This document shows positions 37,810 through 46,823 of a stretch of 58,161 nucleotides of DNA, piece by piece. Source of the stretch: Bradyrhizobium sp. LTSP849 (GTDB taxonomy: Bacteria; Pseudomonadota; Alphaproteobacteria; Rhizobiales; Xanthobacteraceae); NCBI RefSeq assembly GCF_000938255.1, contig NZ_JYMR01000009.1, positions 1 to 58,161 on the forward strand. The letters are read 5' to 3'. Made by a program: the position numbers and the translations under genes. The notes below the pieces were generated by a model. It ran no database searches. It was given only the letters and a program-made list of their open reading frames with translations, and was not told where the DNA came from. The first letter of the stretch is position 1, and every line of letters begins with the position of its first letter.

Positions 37810-39693
37810 CTACGCCGCGCGGCTCTGTTCGAGGGCCGCGCTGACCAGCGCGCGATAGCCACGTTCAGCCCACGTTTTTGGGCGATCGAGACCGAGGCGT
37901 GCGAGACATGCCTCGTCAGCGCTGTCGGGAGTTCGTATCAGCCCCTGCCACAGCAAGCCTGCGAGCGCGCGCGGCGAGCGCTGCGCGTCTTGCAGGATCT
38001 CCAGCGCCGGAATGAGGCGTAGCTCCACATCCGTGAAATCGCAGCCGAACGGGAACGATGGCAGCAAGCCGGCGTCTCGCGCGGACTTGAGCGCAGTTGC
38101 GATCCGCTCCGGATGGTTTTCGCGATGGGCCGCCGGAATGTCGTAGCTGCGCGGCAATTTGCCTGCGTCTTTCGCGACCCGCGCCAGTTCGTCCTGGAAG
38201 CGCGAATCCGCGATCGCCAGCATGCCCGCAATCACATCCGCGTCCGACTTTCCCCTGAGGTCGGCGACACCATACTCGGTGATGAAGATATCGCGCAGAT
38301 GCCGCGGGATGGTCTCGTGCCCGTAGCGCCAGAGGATGTTGGATTTCAGCGCACGGCCGGCTTGCCGCGTTGCCTCGAGCGTCAGCACCGAGCGCGCGCC
38401 CGTGAGCGCAAAAGCCTGCGCCACAAAATTGTACTGCCCGCCGACACCGCTCACCACCTGCCCGTCGTCGAGGCCATCGGAAACGGCCGCGCCCAACAGC
38501 GTCGCCATCATCGTGTTGTTGATGAAGCGCGCATCGATGCGGGCACGGCGCTTCTGCTCCTCCTCGCCGTAGATCTCGTTGGTGAACGACACCGGCATCA
38601 TCTGGATGCGCGCGATCTGGTCCGGCGGCATCTCGCGCAGCGCGCGGTAGAAGGATTTTGGACCGAGGAAGAAAGCGCCGTGCAACACCACGCCGTCGAC
38701 GGCGCGCTTGAGAATGTCGGCGTCGATCAGGCCGATGAAGGCTTCGGTCAGCATCTCGCTGACGCCATAGAGGCCTGTCTCGAAGGCGCCGGCTTCCTGC
38801 GCGACCGCCGGCCGCGCCGGCGACAGCCGGGTTACGACGTCGTGAAAAGCTCCGCTGTTGCGGTGGCGCAGGATCAGGCCCTGCGCCAGCGCATCGCCGA
38901 TCTGCCCGATGCCGATCTGAAGCGTGCCGCCATCGCGCACCAGCGATGCCGCGTTCAGGCCGATCGCGTATTTGGCATCGGAGATCGGCTCCGACGGCGG
39001 TGCGAACAGGGGAAAGTCGGTCGCAGGGCTCTCCAGGACGGCGCTGAACTCATCGGCCGGAAGATCGCCCGCACCCGGCATGAACGGCAGTTCGGAATTC
39101 ACCTGCGCGATCAGCTTGAACGATGCACGGCCGGCGCGGCGCTCGCGCAGCACATCCAGCGTCGTGTCGGTGTTGCAGGACAGGCTGTAGCGCGGCACGC
39201 CGTCAACGACGCGCTTGGACACCAATTGGGTCACCACGTTGAGCCCGCGCGCCAGCAGATAGCCCGCCGCGTGAGTATAGTTGGCCGAGATGTAATTCTG
39301 CTGCGCGGCCGGCACATGCAGCCAGCGTCCGGCAAGAAAGAAAAATTCGACGACGTTGATGTTGGCCGGCAGCCGATTTTCGTGCAACGCATCGGCGTAG
39401 GCGAGATCGGGATAGCCACCGAATAGCCGGTCGATCACGGGCGTGATGAAGCGATGCTCGATCAGCCCCTTCGGTCTCGGCTTTTCCAGTGTCAGCGCCG
39501 AGAGCAATGTCAGCTTGATGTCAGGATCGGCGCAGGCCCGCGCATAGAGGGCGTTGATGACGTGATTGGCCTTGCCGAGGCCGAGCGGCAGACCAACCAC
39601 CAAATCGGTTCCGACGTCGCGAATGATCTCCTCCGCGAGCGCATCGGGATCGGAGAAGAATTTCGGCATCATCCGTGGGGGTCCGGACCGCAT
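37810..39693 (-). CDS. Acetyl-CoA hydrolase/transferase family protein
   Basis: A 627-residue family I CoA-transferase-like protein; start ATG 39693, or ATG 39672 as an alternative. The N-terminal domain has VVGLPLGLGKANHVINALY. The C-terminal half has GTLQIGIGQIGDALAQGLIL, then TGLYGVSEMLTEAF, and SGVGGQYNFVAQAFALTGAR, typical of acetyl-CoA hydrolase, 4-hydroxybutyrate CoA-transferase and propionate CoA-transferase. The catalytic Glu could not be assigned by eye. It is longer than the usual 430-540 residues, with an extra N-terminal portion and an 80-residue C-terminal tail. The substrate is unknown. Confidence 0.85.
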   Translation of the reverse strand: MRSGPPRMMPKFFSDPDALAEEIIRDVGTDLVVGLPLGLGKANHVINALYARACADPDIKLTLLSALTLEKPRPKGLIEHRFITPVIDRLFGGYPDLAYADALHENRLPANINVVEFFFLAGRWLHVPAAQQNYISANYTHAAGYLLARGLNVVTQLVSKRVVDGVPRYSLSCNTDTTLDVLRERRAGRASFKLIAQVNSELPFMPGAGDLPADEFSAVLESPATDFPLFAPPSEPISDAKYAIGLNAASLVRDGGTLQIGIGQIGDALAQGLILRHRNSGAFHDVVTRLSPARPAVAQEAGAFETGLYGVSEMLTEAFIGLIDADILKRAVDGVVLHGAFFLGPKSFYRALREMPPDQIARIQMMPVSFTNEIYGEEEQKRRARIDARFINNTMMATLLGAAVSDGLDDGQVVSGVGGQYNFVAQAFALTGARSVLTLEATRQAGRALKSNILWRYGHETIPRHLRDIFITEYGVADLRGKSDADVIAGMLAIADSRFQDELARVAKDAGKLPRSYDIPAAHRENHPERIATALKSARDAGLLPSFPFGCDFTDVELRLIPALEILQDAQRSPRALAGLLWQGLIRTPDSADEACLARLGLDRPKTWAERGYRALVSAALEQSRAA

Positions 39694-39896
39694 GACAAAG
39701 GCGCCTGACGGGATTGGAAGGCGCCGCGGGTCCCCTATAGCGCATTTGGGGCAGGATCGGTGTGTGACGCACCTGCAACAAGCATGGAATTCATGGGGGT
39801 TTCCTCCGCGGCAGTTTGCCTGCGGGACCGGCGCTGGTTAAACAGGTAAGAGGTCGCCGTCGGCGGGGGCGGACAGCCGGGGTTTTGCGGGATTAC

Positions 39897-41327
39897 ATGA
39901 TTGGGCGTGCCGCCAGAGCTGGTCGCGTGATGACGCGGCGTCGATCGGGCGTGGGTCCTGTCCTGGCGACATGGACCGCGCTGGGGCTCTGTTGTGCCTT
40001 CCCCGCCGCAGCATGGGCAGAAGCCCTGCCCGAGGCGCTGGCCAAGGCCTACCAGACCAATCCGGCGCTCAATGCCGAGCGCGCGCGACAGCGCGCGACC
40101 GACGAGACCGTGCCGCAGGCGCTCGCCGGCTACCGGCCACAGATCGTGGCGAGCCTCAGCGCCGGCTTGCAAGCGGTTCGTAACCTGCTGCCCGACAACA
40201 CCATCCAGACCGCGAGTCTGAAGCCGTGGACAATCGGCGTCACGGTGACGCAAACGCTGTTCAACGGCTTCCGGACCGCCAACAGCGTACGGGTGGCGGA
40301 ACTCCAGGTGCAGTCGGGGCGCGAAGCGCTGCGCAATGTCGGCCAAGGCGTGCTACTCGATGCGGTGACTGCCTACACCAACGTGCTCGCCAACCAATCG
40401 CTGGTCGACGCCCAGCGCTCCAACGTCGCCTTCCTGCGCGAGACGCTCTCCGTCACCCAGCGCCGCCTCAACGCCGGCGACGTCACGCCGACCGACACCG
40501 CGCAGGCCGAGGCGCGCCTCAGCCGTGGCCTCGCCGATCTCAACGCCGCCGAAGTCGCGTTTGCGGTGAGCCAGGCCACCTACGCCCAGGTGATCGGCAA
40601 TGCGCCCTCGGCACTTCGGCCCGCCGAAGTGGTCGATCGCTATCTGCCGAAGAGCCGCGAAGACTCGATGACGATGGCAATCCGCGAGCACCCGGCCGTG
40701 ATGGCCGCAGGCTTCGACGTCGATGTCGCCTCTACCAACATCCGCGTCGCCGAAGGCGCGCTGCTGCCGAGCGCCAGCATCCAGGGCAGCGCCAGCCGCA
40801 GCCGCGACAGCGACCAGACCCTTGGCACCTTCGCCACCGACCAGGCCTCGATCGTCGCCAACGTCACTGCGCCGATCTATGACGGCGGCCAGGCCGCCTC
40901 ACAGACCCGGCAGGCCAAGGAAGTCACGGCGCAAAGCCGGCTGGTGCTCGACCAGGTCCGCAACCAGGCGCGCACCGCGGCGACCAGCGCCTGGGTGGCC
41001 AATGAAGGCGCCAAGATCGCAGTCTCGGCTTCGGAGTCCGAGGTGAAGGCGGCGACCGTCGCGCTCCAGGGCGTGCAGCGCGAGGCCGCCGGCGGACAGC
41101 GCACGACCGTAGACGTGCTGAACTCGCAGGCCGATTTGATCCAGGCCAAGGCGCGCCTGATCGGGGCGCTGCGCGACCGCGTCATCGCCTCCTACACGCT
41201 GCTCAGCGCCGTCGGTCATCTCGACGTCAAGACGTTGAGCCTGAACACGCCAGACTATCTGCCCGAGGTACATTACCAGCAGGTCCGCGACGCCTGGCAC
41301 GGTCTGCGCACGCCGTCGGGGCAGTGA
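39897..41327 (+). CDS. TolC family outer membrane channel protein
   Basis: A 476-residue protein from ATG 39897; in-frame TTG 39816 and ATG 39930 are alternatives, and the last gives the cleanest signal peptide (RSGVGPVLATWTALGLCCAF...AWA). The body has the two OEP repeats with long coiled-coil helices: LPEALAKAYQTNPALNAERA, LDAVTAYTNVLANQSL, and QAKEVTAQSRLVLDQVRNQ. TolC proteins form the trimeric outer membrane exit duct for RND pumps and type I secretion. No inner membrane transporter is next to it; the RND pair at 49-53 kb is 8 kb away. The choice of partner is open. Confidence 0.9.
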   Translation: MIGRAARAGRVMTRRRSGVGPVLATWTALGLCCAFPAAAWAEALPEALAKAYQTNPALNAERARQRATDETVPQALAGYRPQIVASLSAGLQAVRNLLPDNTIQTASLKPWTIGVTVTQTLFNGFRTANSVRVAELQVQSGREALRNVGQGVLLDAVTAYTNVLANQSLVDAQRSNVAFLRETLSVTQRRLNAGDVTPTDTAQAEARLSRGLADLNAAEVAFAVSQATYAQVIGNAPSALRPAEVVDRYLPKSREDSMTMAIREHPAVMAAGFDVDVASTNIRVAEGALLPSASIQGSASRSRDSDQTLGTFATDQASIVANVTAPIYDGGQAASQTRQAKEVTAQSRLVLDQVRNQARTAATSAWVANEGAKIAVSASESEVKAATVALQGVQREAAGGQRTTVDVLNSQADLIQAKARLIGALRDRVIASYTLLSAVGHLDVKTLSLNTPDYLPEVHYQQVRDAWHGLRTPSGQ

Positions 41328-41427
41328 TCATTCGCGGCATATCCAGCGCCGCAGCACCATCGATCGTCTCAACCCGCCGCACCGGTCTGCTTGACGTCCT
41401 GTAGCCCATGAACTACAGTCGCCTCCC

Positions 41428-41718
41428 ATGATCGAGGTGAGGCAAACCGAGCATTTTTCGGAGTGGCTGAACCACCTTAAGGATGCCAACGCGTTTGCCC
41501 GCATCACCGTCCGCATTCGCCGCATGGAGATGGGAAATCCCGGCGACAGCAAGAGCGTCGGCGGCAGTGTCCGGGAAATGCGCATCGACTATGGTCCGGG
41601 CTACCGGATCTACTATGTGCAGCGCGCAGCGCAGATCGTGATCCTGCTGTGTGGCGGCGACAAGCGCACGCAACGGCAAGACATTAAACAAGCCCAGGAG
41701 CTGGCGGAGACAGTGTGA
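41428..41718 (+). CDS. RelE/HigB-like addiction module toxin (phage-derived Gp49 type)
   Basis: A 96-residue protein matching the TIGR02683/Gp49-like subgroup of RelE/ParE toxins: FSEWLNHLKDANAFARITVR, GDSKSVGGSVREMRIDYGPG, YRIYYVQRAAQIVILLCGGD, KRTQRQDIKQAQELA. Such proteins are usually ribosome-dependent mRNA interferases. The gene precedes its antitoxin, the HigBA order. The stop TGA (41716-41718) overlaps the antitoxin ATG by one base. Confidence 0.93.
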   Translation: MIEVRQTEHFSEWLNHLKDANAFARITVRIRRMEMGNPGDSKSVGGSVREMRIDYGPGYRIYYVQRAAQIVILLCGGDKRTQRQDIKQAQELAETV

Positions 41719-42068
41719 TGCCAAAGGTAGCGAAAACAACAACCAAGGCGGCATCCAGGACAACGCGATTTGATGCTGCCGACTATCTCAACACCGAAGA
41801 GCGTCAGGCTGCCTATATCGCAGCAGCATTGGAGACCGGGGACGCTGACTTCGTGCGTGATGCACTCGGCCTCGTCGCGCGTGCACGGGGCATGAGCGGG
41901 ATCGCGAAGAAGGCCGGCTTGAATCGCGAAAGTCTCTACAAGGCGCTCGGGGAGACTGGCAATCCAGAGTTTGGCACGGTCATGCGTATCGTTGGTGCTT
42001 TGGGCCTAACGCTCTCAGCACAGCCTGCAGCAGGCGGGCGGGCATCAAAACGGAGTCGCGTTGCGTGA
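41718..42068 (+). CDS. Helix-turn-helix addiction module antidote (HigA-like)
   Basis: A 116-residue protein of the TIGR02684 type. TRFDAADYLNTEERQAAYIA is the family start. The C-terminal half, GLVARARGMSGIAKKAGLNR, then ESLYKALGETGNPEFGTVMR, is the DNA-binding helix-turn-helix. It should neutralise the upstream toxin and repress the pair. ATG 41718 overlaps the toxin stop (TGATG), so the start is fixed by translational coupling; a GTG one codon earlier is possible. Confidence 0.93.
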   Translation: MPKVAKTTTKAASRTTRFDAADYLNTEERQAAYIAAALETGDADFVRDALGLVARARGMSGIAKKAGLNRESLYKALGETGNPEFGTVMRIVGALGLTLSAQPAAGGRASKRSRVA

Positions 42069-42208
42069 GTGCGCTCACCTGCAAACCGCGGCGCATGAGC
42101 GTCTGAGCAGTAAATCATTAACCGCGGCCTCGCATTTTGTGATAGCCGGTCGCTCTACCTTGGCTAGAGTGGCAGTTAGATATTCGCGTCGGTTCGCCGA
42201 GGGCCATT

Positions 42209-43177
42209 TTGATTTTCAAACTTCTCCGCGGCACAGCCAGACTGTGCCTCATTGTTTTAATACTGGTGGTCGTCGCGATCGCTGGATTTCGGATCGCCGC
42301 CTGGGTTCGCGAAACGGCCGGCCGCGGCGATCTTGCGCCATCGACGGGGCATTGGGTTTCCACGCGTTCCGGCGACGTCTTCGTGCAGGAGAAAGGCCCC
42401 GCGACAGGCACGCCCATCGTGCTGTTCCACGGCACGGCAGCCTGGAGCGAACTTTGGCGCGCGACAAGCGATGCGCTCGCAGGCGCAGGCTATCACGTCA
42501 TTGCGCTCGACCTGCCGCCGTTCGGCTTCTCGGACCGGCCGGGCAGCTACACGCGACAGGACCAGGCCGAGCGCGTGAACGACATGCTGATGCGGCTTAA
42601 CGTGCAGCCTGCCATCATCGTCGGCCATTCTTTCGGCGCGGGGGCTGCGACCGAGTTGGTGCTGCGCTTCCCGGATCGTGCCCGCGCACTGGTGCTGGTC
42701 GATGCAGCGCTCGGACTGACGGCCGCGCCGTCAGATGCGCCGGCGCTGCTTCGTCCGAAATGGTTGCGCGAGATTCTGGTGTCGCTCACCGTCACCAATC
42801 CCTTTGCGACGAGGATGCTGCTGAAGTCGCTGATCGCGAAGAAGGATCGCGCGCTGCCCGAATATGTCGAGATCCTACAACGCCCCCTCTCCCGGCAGAA
42901 CAGCACATCCGACATCGCCGACTGGCTGTATTATTTCGCGGGCTCCGATCGCGCCGCCCAAAGCGCGGACCGCAACGCCTATGCACGCCTGAAACAGCCC
43001 GTTGCCATCCTCTGGGGCGAGCTGGATACGGTGACTCCGCTTGAGCAGGCGCGTGATTTGAACGTCTTGCTGCCGCAGGCGCACTTAACCCTGCTGCCCG
43101 GGCTCGGTCACATTCCGCAGATCGAAGATCCCAAAACCTTCAACGATGCCCTGCTCAAGGCGCTTGCGACGCTCTAG
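42209..43177 (+). CDS. Membrane-anchored alpha/beta hydrolase
   Basis: A 322-residue protein from TTG 42209, preceded by GAGGG. The N-terminal hydrophobic segment (LIVLILVVVAIAGFRIAAWV) anchors it. The alpha/beta hydrolase fold follows: FHGTAAW forms the oxyanion hole, the nucleophile elbow is VGHSFGAGAA, and LPGLGHIPQIEDP carries the catalytic His. The acid residue is probably in ILWGELDTVTP. Substrate and function are unknown. It is followed 34 bases later by the first gene of the unknown cassette. Confidence 0.85.
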   Translation: MIFKLLRGTARLCLIVLILVVVAIAGFRIAAWVRETAGRGDLAPSTGHWVSTRSGDVFVQEKGPATGTPIVLFHGTAAWSELWRATSDALAGAGYHVIALDLPPFGFSDRPGSYTRQDQAERVNDMLMRLNVQPAIIVGHSFGAGAATELVLRFPDRARALVLVDAALGLTAAPSDAPALLRPKWLREILVSLTVTNPFATRMLLKSLIAKKDRALPEYVEILQRPLSRQNSTSDIADWLYYFAGSDRAAQSADRNAYARLKQPVAILWGELDTVTPLEQARDLNVLLPQAHLTLLPGLGHIPQIEDPKTFNDALLKALATL

Positions 43178-43211
43178 ACTTGGCAAGATTCGAGACGCGA
43201 CCGGAGGATCC

Positions 43212-43631
43212 ATGGACATCATCAGATTTTGCGCCCTTGGCTATGCCGCGCTGCTCGGATTCGTCATCGCGACCGGCTACATCCCGGCCTTCATCGACCA
43301 GAACGACATGATCTTCGGCCTGTTCCGCCGCACCTGGTACGCCGACGGCCTGCATCTGGTCTCCGCGCTGTGGGCGCTGACCGCGGCGCTGACCTCGCGG
43401 CGCGCGTCCGAACTGTTCTTTCAGCTGTTCGGCGTGTTCTATTTCGCCGACGGCGTACTGGGCCTCCTCACAGGCAGCGGCTATCTCGACTTCGGCATTC
43501 TCATCAACGGCGTGCTGAACCTGCCGCTCGCGACACGCATCTTCGCCAATGCGCCGCATCTTGGCCTGGGCGGTCTCGCCATCCTGATCGGCTATTTGCT
43601 GGCGCCGCGCACGCGACCGGCCCATGCTTAA
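43212..43631 (+). CDS. Small membrane protein of unknown function (139 aa)
   Basis: A 139-residue protein with about four membrane helices. A strong Shine-Dalgarno, GGAGG at 43203-43207, fixes ATG 43212. Recognisable segments are GYIPAFIDQNDMIFGLFRRT and FADGVLGLLTGSGYLDFG. I know no named family with certainty. It overlaps the next gene by eight bases, so it is translationally coupled to it. It may form one complex with the following two proteins. Confidence 0.7.
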   Translation: MDIIRFCALGYAALLGFVIATGYIPAFIDQNDMIFGLFRRTWYADGLHLVSALWALTAALTSRRASELFFQLFGVFYFADGVLGLLTGSGYLDFGILINGVLNLPLATRIFANAPHLGLGGLAILIGYLLAPRTRPAHA

Positions 43632-44724
43632 GCGCCTGCGCCGCATTGTCCTGACGCTACTCGCGCTGATCGCCTTCGCGATTCTCGCGCCGCTTGCCTA
43701 CATCGAAGGGACCTGCCAGCCCGTATCGCAGGCGGCATCAGCGGCAACGGCCGCCGTGACGCTGCCGCCGATCACCGAGAAGGGCTATCGCCGGCCGCTG
43801 GACAACACCTATTTCACCTTTCCGGAGTGGTACATCGTCTATTCCTTCGAGGATTTTGGCCATTTCCTCGATCATTCCAGCGAGAGCCAGTTCGGCTATC
43901 TCCGCCACATCCTCGGCTTCTGGCGCAGCTTCTGCACCATCAACCGCGCCATGCCGGCGGCGACGGAATCGCGTTTCGACGTCAAGATGATGATCTACGT
44001 CATCGGGATCAGCTACTCGACCGAATACGCGATCAAGGGATTTTACGAGAACACGATCGGCCGCGTCTTCGAATGGATCAGGGGCGACCGACTGACGCCG
44101 CAGGACGAATATGCCCGCGCGGTGCTCCAGGACTACGCTGCGTTCCTCTACACCGTGCCCTGGTTCAAATATCCGTTCCGCGACAAGCTTGACGGGCTCG
44201 AGGCGATCTCGGCGCCGACGCCGAGCCAGTTGCGCACGTGGGAGCGCGACTTCGCGCTCGGCACCGAATATTTCCTCAAGATCGGCTACGCCCACGCGAT
44301 CCAATCCGCGCTCGATGCCGCCAATGACGACGAGCCGCGCGACATCATGTTCGTGGTGGCGACGCTGCCGCCCGAGGTGCTCGCCGGTGAGCCGCGCCTC
44401 ACACCGGTCCGCGCGCTGTCGCCGGACTGGCAGCTGGTGCAGGCACCGCGCTACAAGGCGCTCACCGAGATCCTGAGCAAGCTGCTGGACGGCGGTCACC
44501 GCCTGGTGGAGATCGCCGGCAATCACGACATCCTCGTCACGGTGATCGCACCAAAGGACGCGAAACTCGACATTGCCGACACCACGGAACTGTTTTCACT
44601 CGATCTCGACGCAAAGCCGGGCTTTCGCCGCGCCGGCCTGAGGGCTAGGATCGACCGGCTGGTCGAGATCAAGCGCGCCCTGACGGCCAAAGGTGTGAGC
44701 CTTGAGCATTTCTACGACTACTAG
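43624..44724 (+). CDS. Conserved exported or anchored protein of unknown function (366 aa)
   Basis: A 366-residue protein. An N-terminal hydrophobic segment (LTLLALIAFAILAPLAYIEG) is a signal anchor, and the rest is expected outside the cytoplasm. Distinctive runs include TYFTFPEWYIVYSFEDFGHF and KMMIYVIGISYSTEYAIKGFYE; the Cys pair near residues 31 and 105 might form a disulfide. I cannot assign a family. It sits between two small membrane proteins, overlapping both (8 and 23 bases). Confidence 0.75.
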   Translation: MLKRLRRIVLTLLALIAFAILAPLAYIEGTCQPVSQAASAATAAVTLPPITEKGYRRPLDNTYFTFPEWYIVYSFEDFGHFLDHSSESQFGYLRHILGFWRSFCTINRAMPAATESRFDVKMMIYVIGISYSTEYAIKGFYENTIGRVFEWIRGDRLTPQDEYARAVLQDYAAFLYTVPWFKYPFRDKLDGLEAISAPTPSQLRTWERDFALGTEYFLKIGYAHAIQSALDAANDDEPRDIMFVVATLPPEVLAGEPRLTPVRALSPDWQLVQAPRYKALTEILSKLLDGGHRLVEIAGNHDILVTVIAPKDAKLDIADTTELFSLDLDAKPGFRRAGLRARIDRLVEIKRALTAKGVSLEHFYDY

Positions 44725-45040
44725 CGGAACAAGATTGCGGCCACTCGGCAGGATCGCGCTTGCGGTCGCACTGGTCGTCGCCGGCTGGCTTGCGCTCGTT
44801 ATCGCCCTCACCTTCGGCACTTCGCCCGGCCGCTCGCTGGCCGTGATCGGGCCGCAGGCACAAGCGATCGCAGCGATCGCCAAGGCGAACGGACGTGTGT
44901 TGTCGTCCAGCGCCTACGTCACGATCGCTCGTTCCGATGCCGCCGACTTTGTCGGCCGGCTTTACACGGCCGGTGCCCTGCTCGTTCTCGACGCCGAGCA
45001 GGCCGGCGGCTGCAACGGGCTGGCGCCGAAGCGCAGCTGA
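44702..45040 (+). CDS. Small membrane protein of unknown function (112 aa)
   Basis: A 112-residue protein from TTG 44702, overlapping the previous gene by 23 bases. It has one membrane helix (IALAVALVVAGWLALVIAL) and a short periplasmic tail that ends in a Cys (AGGCNGLAPKRS). The start is uncertain because no ATG is nearby. It is followed at once by a hairpin at 45047-45078, so it probably closes the transcript. Confidence 0.5.
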   Translation: MSISTTTSGTRLRPLGRIALAVALVVAGWLALVIALTFGTSPGRSLAVIGPQAQAIAAIAKANGRVLSSSAYVTIARSDAADFVGRLYTAGALLVLDAEQAGGCNGLAPKRS

Positions 45041-45046
45041 GCGTGT

Positions 45047-45078
45047 GCCTGAAGCGCGCGGGGCGCGCTTCAGGCTTT
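45047..45078 (+). terminator. Candidate terminator after the unknown cassette
   Basis: A perfect 13-bp stem, GCCTGAAGCGCGC (45047-45059) and its complement (45063-45075), has a 3-base loop. Only TTTA follows, a weak T-run, so it may depend on Rho or act with the adjacent palindromic repeat. Confidence 0.5.
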
Positions 45079-45086
45079 ACTGTTGA

Positions 45087-45131
45087 GCATGATCTTTCCG
45101 GAAAACCGCTGCACACTTTTCCGGATCATGC
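45087..45131. repeat. Palindromic repeat, GCATGATC type (second copy)
   Basis: GCATGATCTTTCCGGAAAA at one end and TTTTCCGGATCATGC at the other, the same family as 1213-1257. It begins 1 nt after the stop of the minus-strand oxidase gene. Confidence 0.88.
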
Positions 45132-45132
45132 T

Positions 45133-46731
45133 TTACGACGCGTATTTCTGGTACATCGTATTCGTGAACAGCCCGGCCGGGTCGTATTTGCGCTTGGCCG
45201 CGAAGAAGTCGTCGATCTGCGGATAGGATTTCTTGAGCTGGTCGCGCGAATAATAGAGCTGGTACGGCAGGAAGAAGCGTCCCTGATTGGCGATGGTGAG
45301 ATCGATCAGCTCTTCGGTCGTCTTCTTCATGTGCCGATTGCCCTCATCGTCCGCGGGCTGGTTGATGTACAGCACCAACGAGAACGCCGGCTCCGGCGCA
45401 TAAGTCAAGAAGTTGTCTTCCTTGTGCACGATGCGGACCGAGGCATTGAGCAGATTGGTCTTGTTGGCGAGCATGATCTTGCGCATGCCGTCGACGAAGG
45501 CTGTGAAATTTCTGCGCGGAATGAAATATTCGTGGAGGATGTCGGTCTCGTCCTGCAACGCGTTGCGCAGGTAAGGCACGGAATCGTGCATGGGATCGTT
45601 GCGGCTGACGAGGCAGGCTTCGCCCGAGGCGATCGCCTGCGCCCGCGTCACCGTGCAACTCTCCATGCGGTGCTCGATGTGCTTCTCCGAGAGCCATTTC
45701 AGCTCCTGGAAGAACGGCCCCTGCTTGGACAGATTGATGGTGAGTCGGCGCAGCTTCGTGCCACTGACCTCGCCGAGCGGCTGGCGCTGGAAATCAGTGC
45801 CGTCGGCCTTGGTGTAGGTATAGAGCAGCATTTCCTGCAAGAAGCTGCTCGGGGCGGTCGAGAGATGGCCGTACATCAGGCCGATATTGCTGTCCTTCTC
45901 GATCTCGCCCGAAAACAGCGCGGGAAACGCCTTGTAATCCAGCACACGCCGCCCGGTCTGGTAGACCGTGTTGTCGGCGACGTCGAGCTCGGCCTCGATG
46001 ATGACGCCGAGCAGACCGTAGCCGCCGACCACGAGATTGAACAGCTCCGCATTCTCGGCCGCCGAGACGCTCTTGATCGAGCCGTCAGCCAGCATCACCT
46101 TCATCGCCTTGATCGAGCGGGCCAGCGCGCCGGCCTGATGATCCATGCCGTGGGCATTGACCGAGATCGAGCCGCCAACGCTGAAAATGTCGGTCGACTG
46201 CATGGCGCGGACTGCGAAGCGCGGATGCAGCGCGATCTGGATGTCGTGCCAGGTCGCGCCGGGCTGCACGGTGATGCTGCGCGCAGCCTCGTTGAGCGTG
46301 ATGCGGTTGAAGCCGCGCATGTCCAGCACGATGCCACCCTTGCGGAAGGCCTGCCCGCCCATGGAATGGCGCACGCCCGCCGTCGTCACCGGCAGCTTGT
46401 TGTCGCGGGCAAAGGCCAGCGTCCTCGTGATATCGTCGATGCTGTGCACCTCGACCATACCGTAGATCTCGGTGCGGTTGAGGCAGCTCGCGTCATTGAT
46501 GCTGCCGCCGAGCTGCGACCATTTTACGCCCGATAGCGGCGCGATCGCCCGCACCTTGTCCAGATCGATCTTGCCCCGCTCGCCGATGTCGTCGGTAGCC
46601 CGGCAATCCTTCGGCCCGGTCGGATCAGCCGCCAGCGCCTGCAATTTGCGGAAGCCGTAGACGCCAAACAGCGCCACGAGGATGGCCGCGGCCGAGACGC
46701 CTGCTTTAAATTTGCCAAAAGATTTTTGCAT
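45133..46731 (-). CDS. FAD-binding oxidase, PCMH/aldonolactone oxidase type
   Basis: A 532-residue protein from ATG 46731. The N-terminus (FKAGVSAAAILVALFGVYGF) is a signal or membrane anchor. The PCMH FAD-binding domain follows, with DNKLPVTTAGVRHSMGGQAFR, SITVQPGATWHDIQIALH and a conserved SVGGSISVNAHGMD. The C-terminal half resembles the cap domain of D-arabinono-1,4-lactone and L-gulonolactone oxidases. It probably oxidises a sugar-derived lactone or polyol. The canonical HWxK active-site motif is not evident. Confidence 0.8.
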   Translation of the reverse strand: MQKSFGKFKAGVSAAAILVALFGVYGFRKLQALAADPTGPKDCRATDDIGERGKIDLDKVRAIAPLSGVKWSQLGGSINDASCLNRTEIYGMVEVHSIDDITRTLAFARDNKLPVTTAGVRHSMGGQAFRKGGIVLDMRGFNRITLNEAARSITVQPGATWHDIQIALHPRFAVRAMQSTDIFSVGGSISVNAHGMDHQAGALARSIKAMKVMLADGSIKSVSAAENAELFNLVVGGYGLLGVIIEAELDVADNTVYQTGRRVLDYKAFPALFSGEIEKDSNIGLMYGHLSTAPSSFLQEMLLYTYTKADGTDFQRQPLGEVSGTKLRRLTINLSKQGPFFQELKWLSEKHIEHRMESCTVTRAQAIASGEACLVSRNDPMHDSVPYLRNALQDETDILHEYFIPRRNFTAFVDGMRKIMLANKTNLLNASVRIVHKEDNFLTYAPEPAFSLVLYINQPADDEGNRHMKKTTEELIDLTIANQGRFFLPYQLYYSRDQLKKSYPQIDDFFAAKRKYDPAGLFTNTMYQKYAS

Positions 46732-46823
46732 GAGATGATTCCAGCGGGACGGGTATGATCCGGGAGCGCGGATCATTAGTCAAACCGTCGTCTGTTTGGT
46801 TCAAGCCTTCCCAGGAAACGAAT

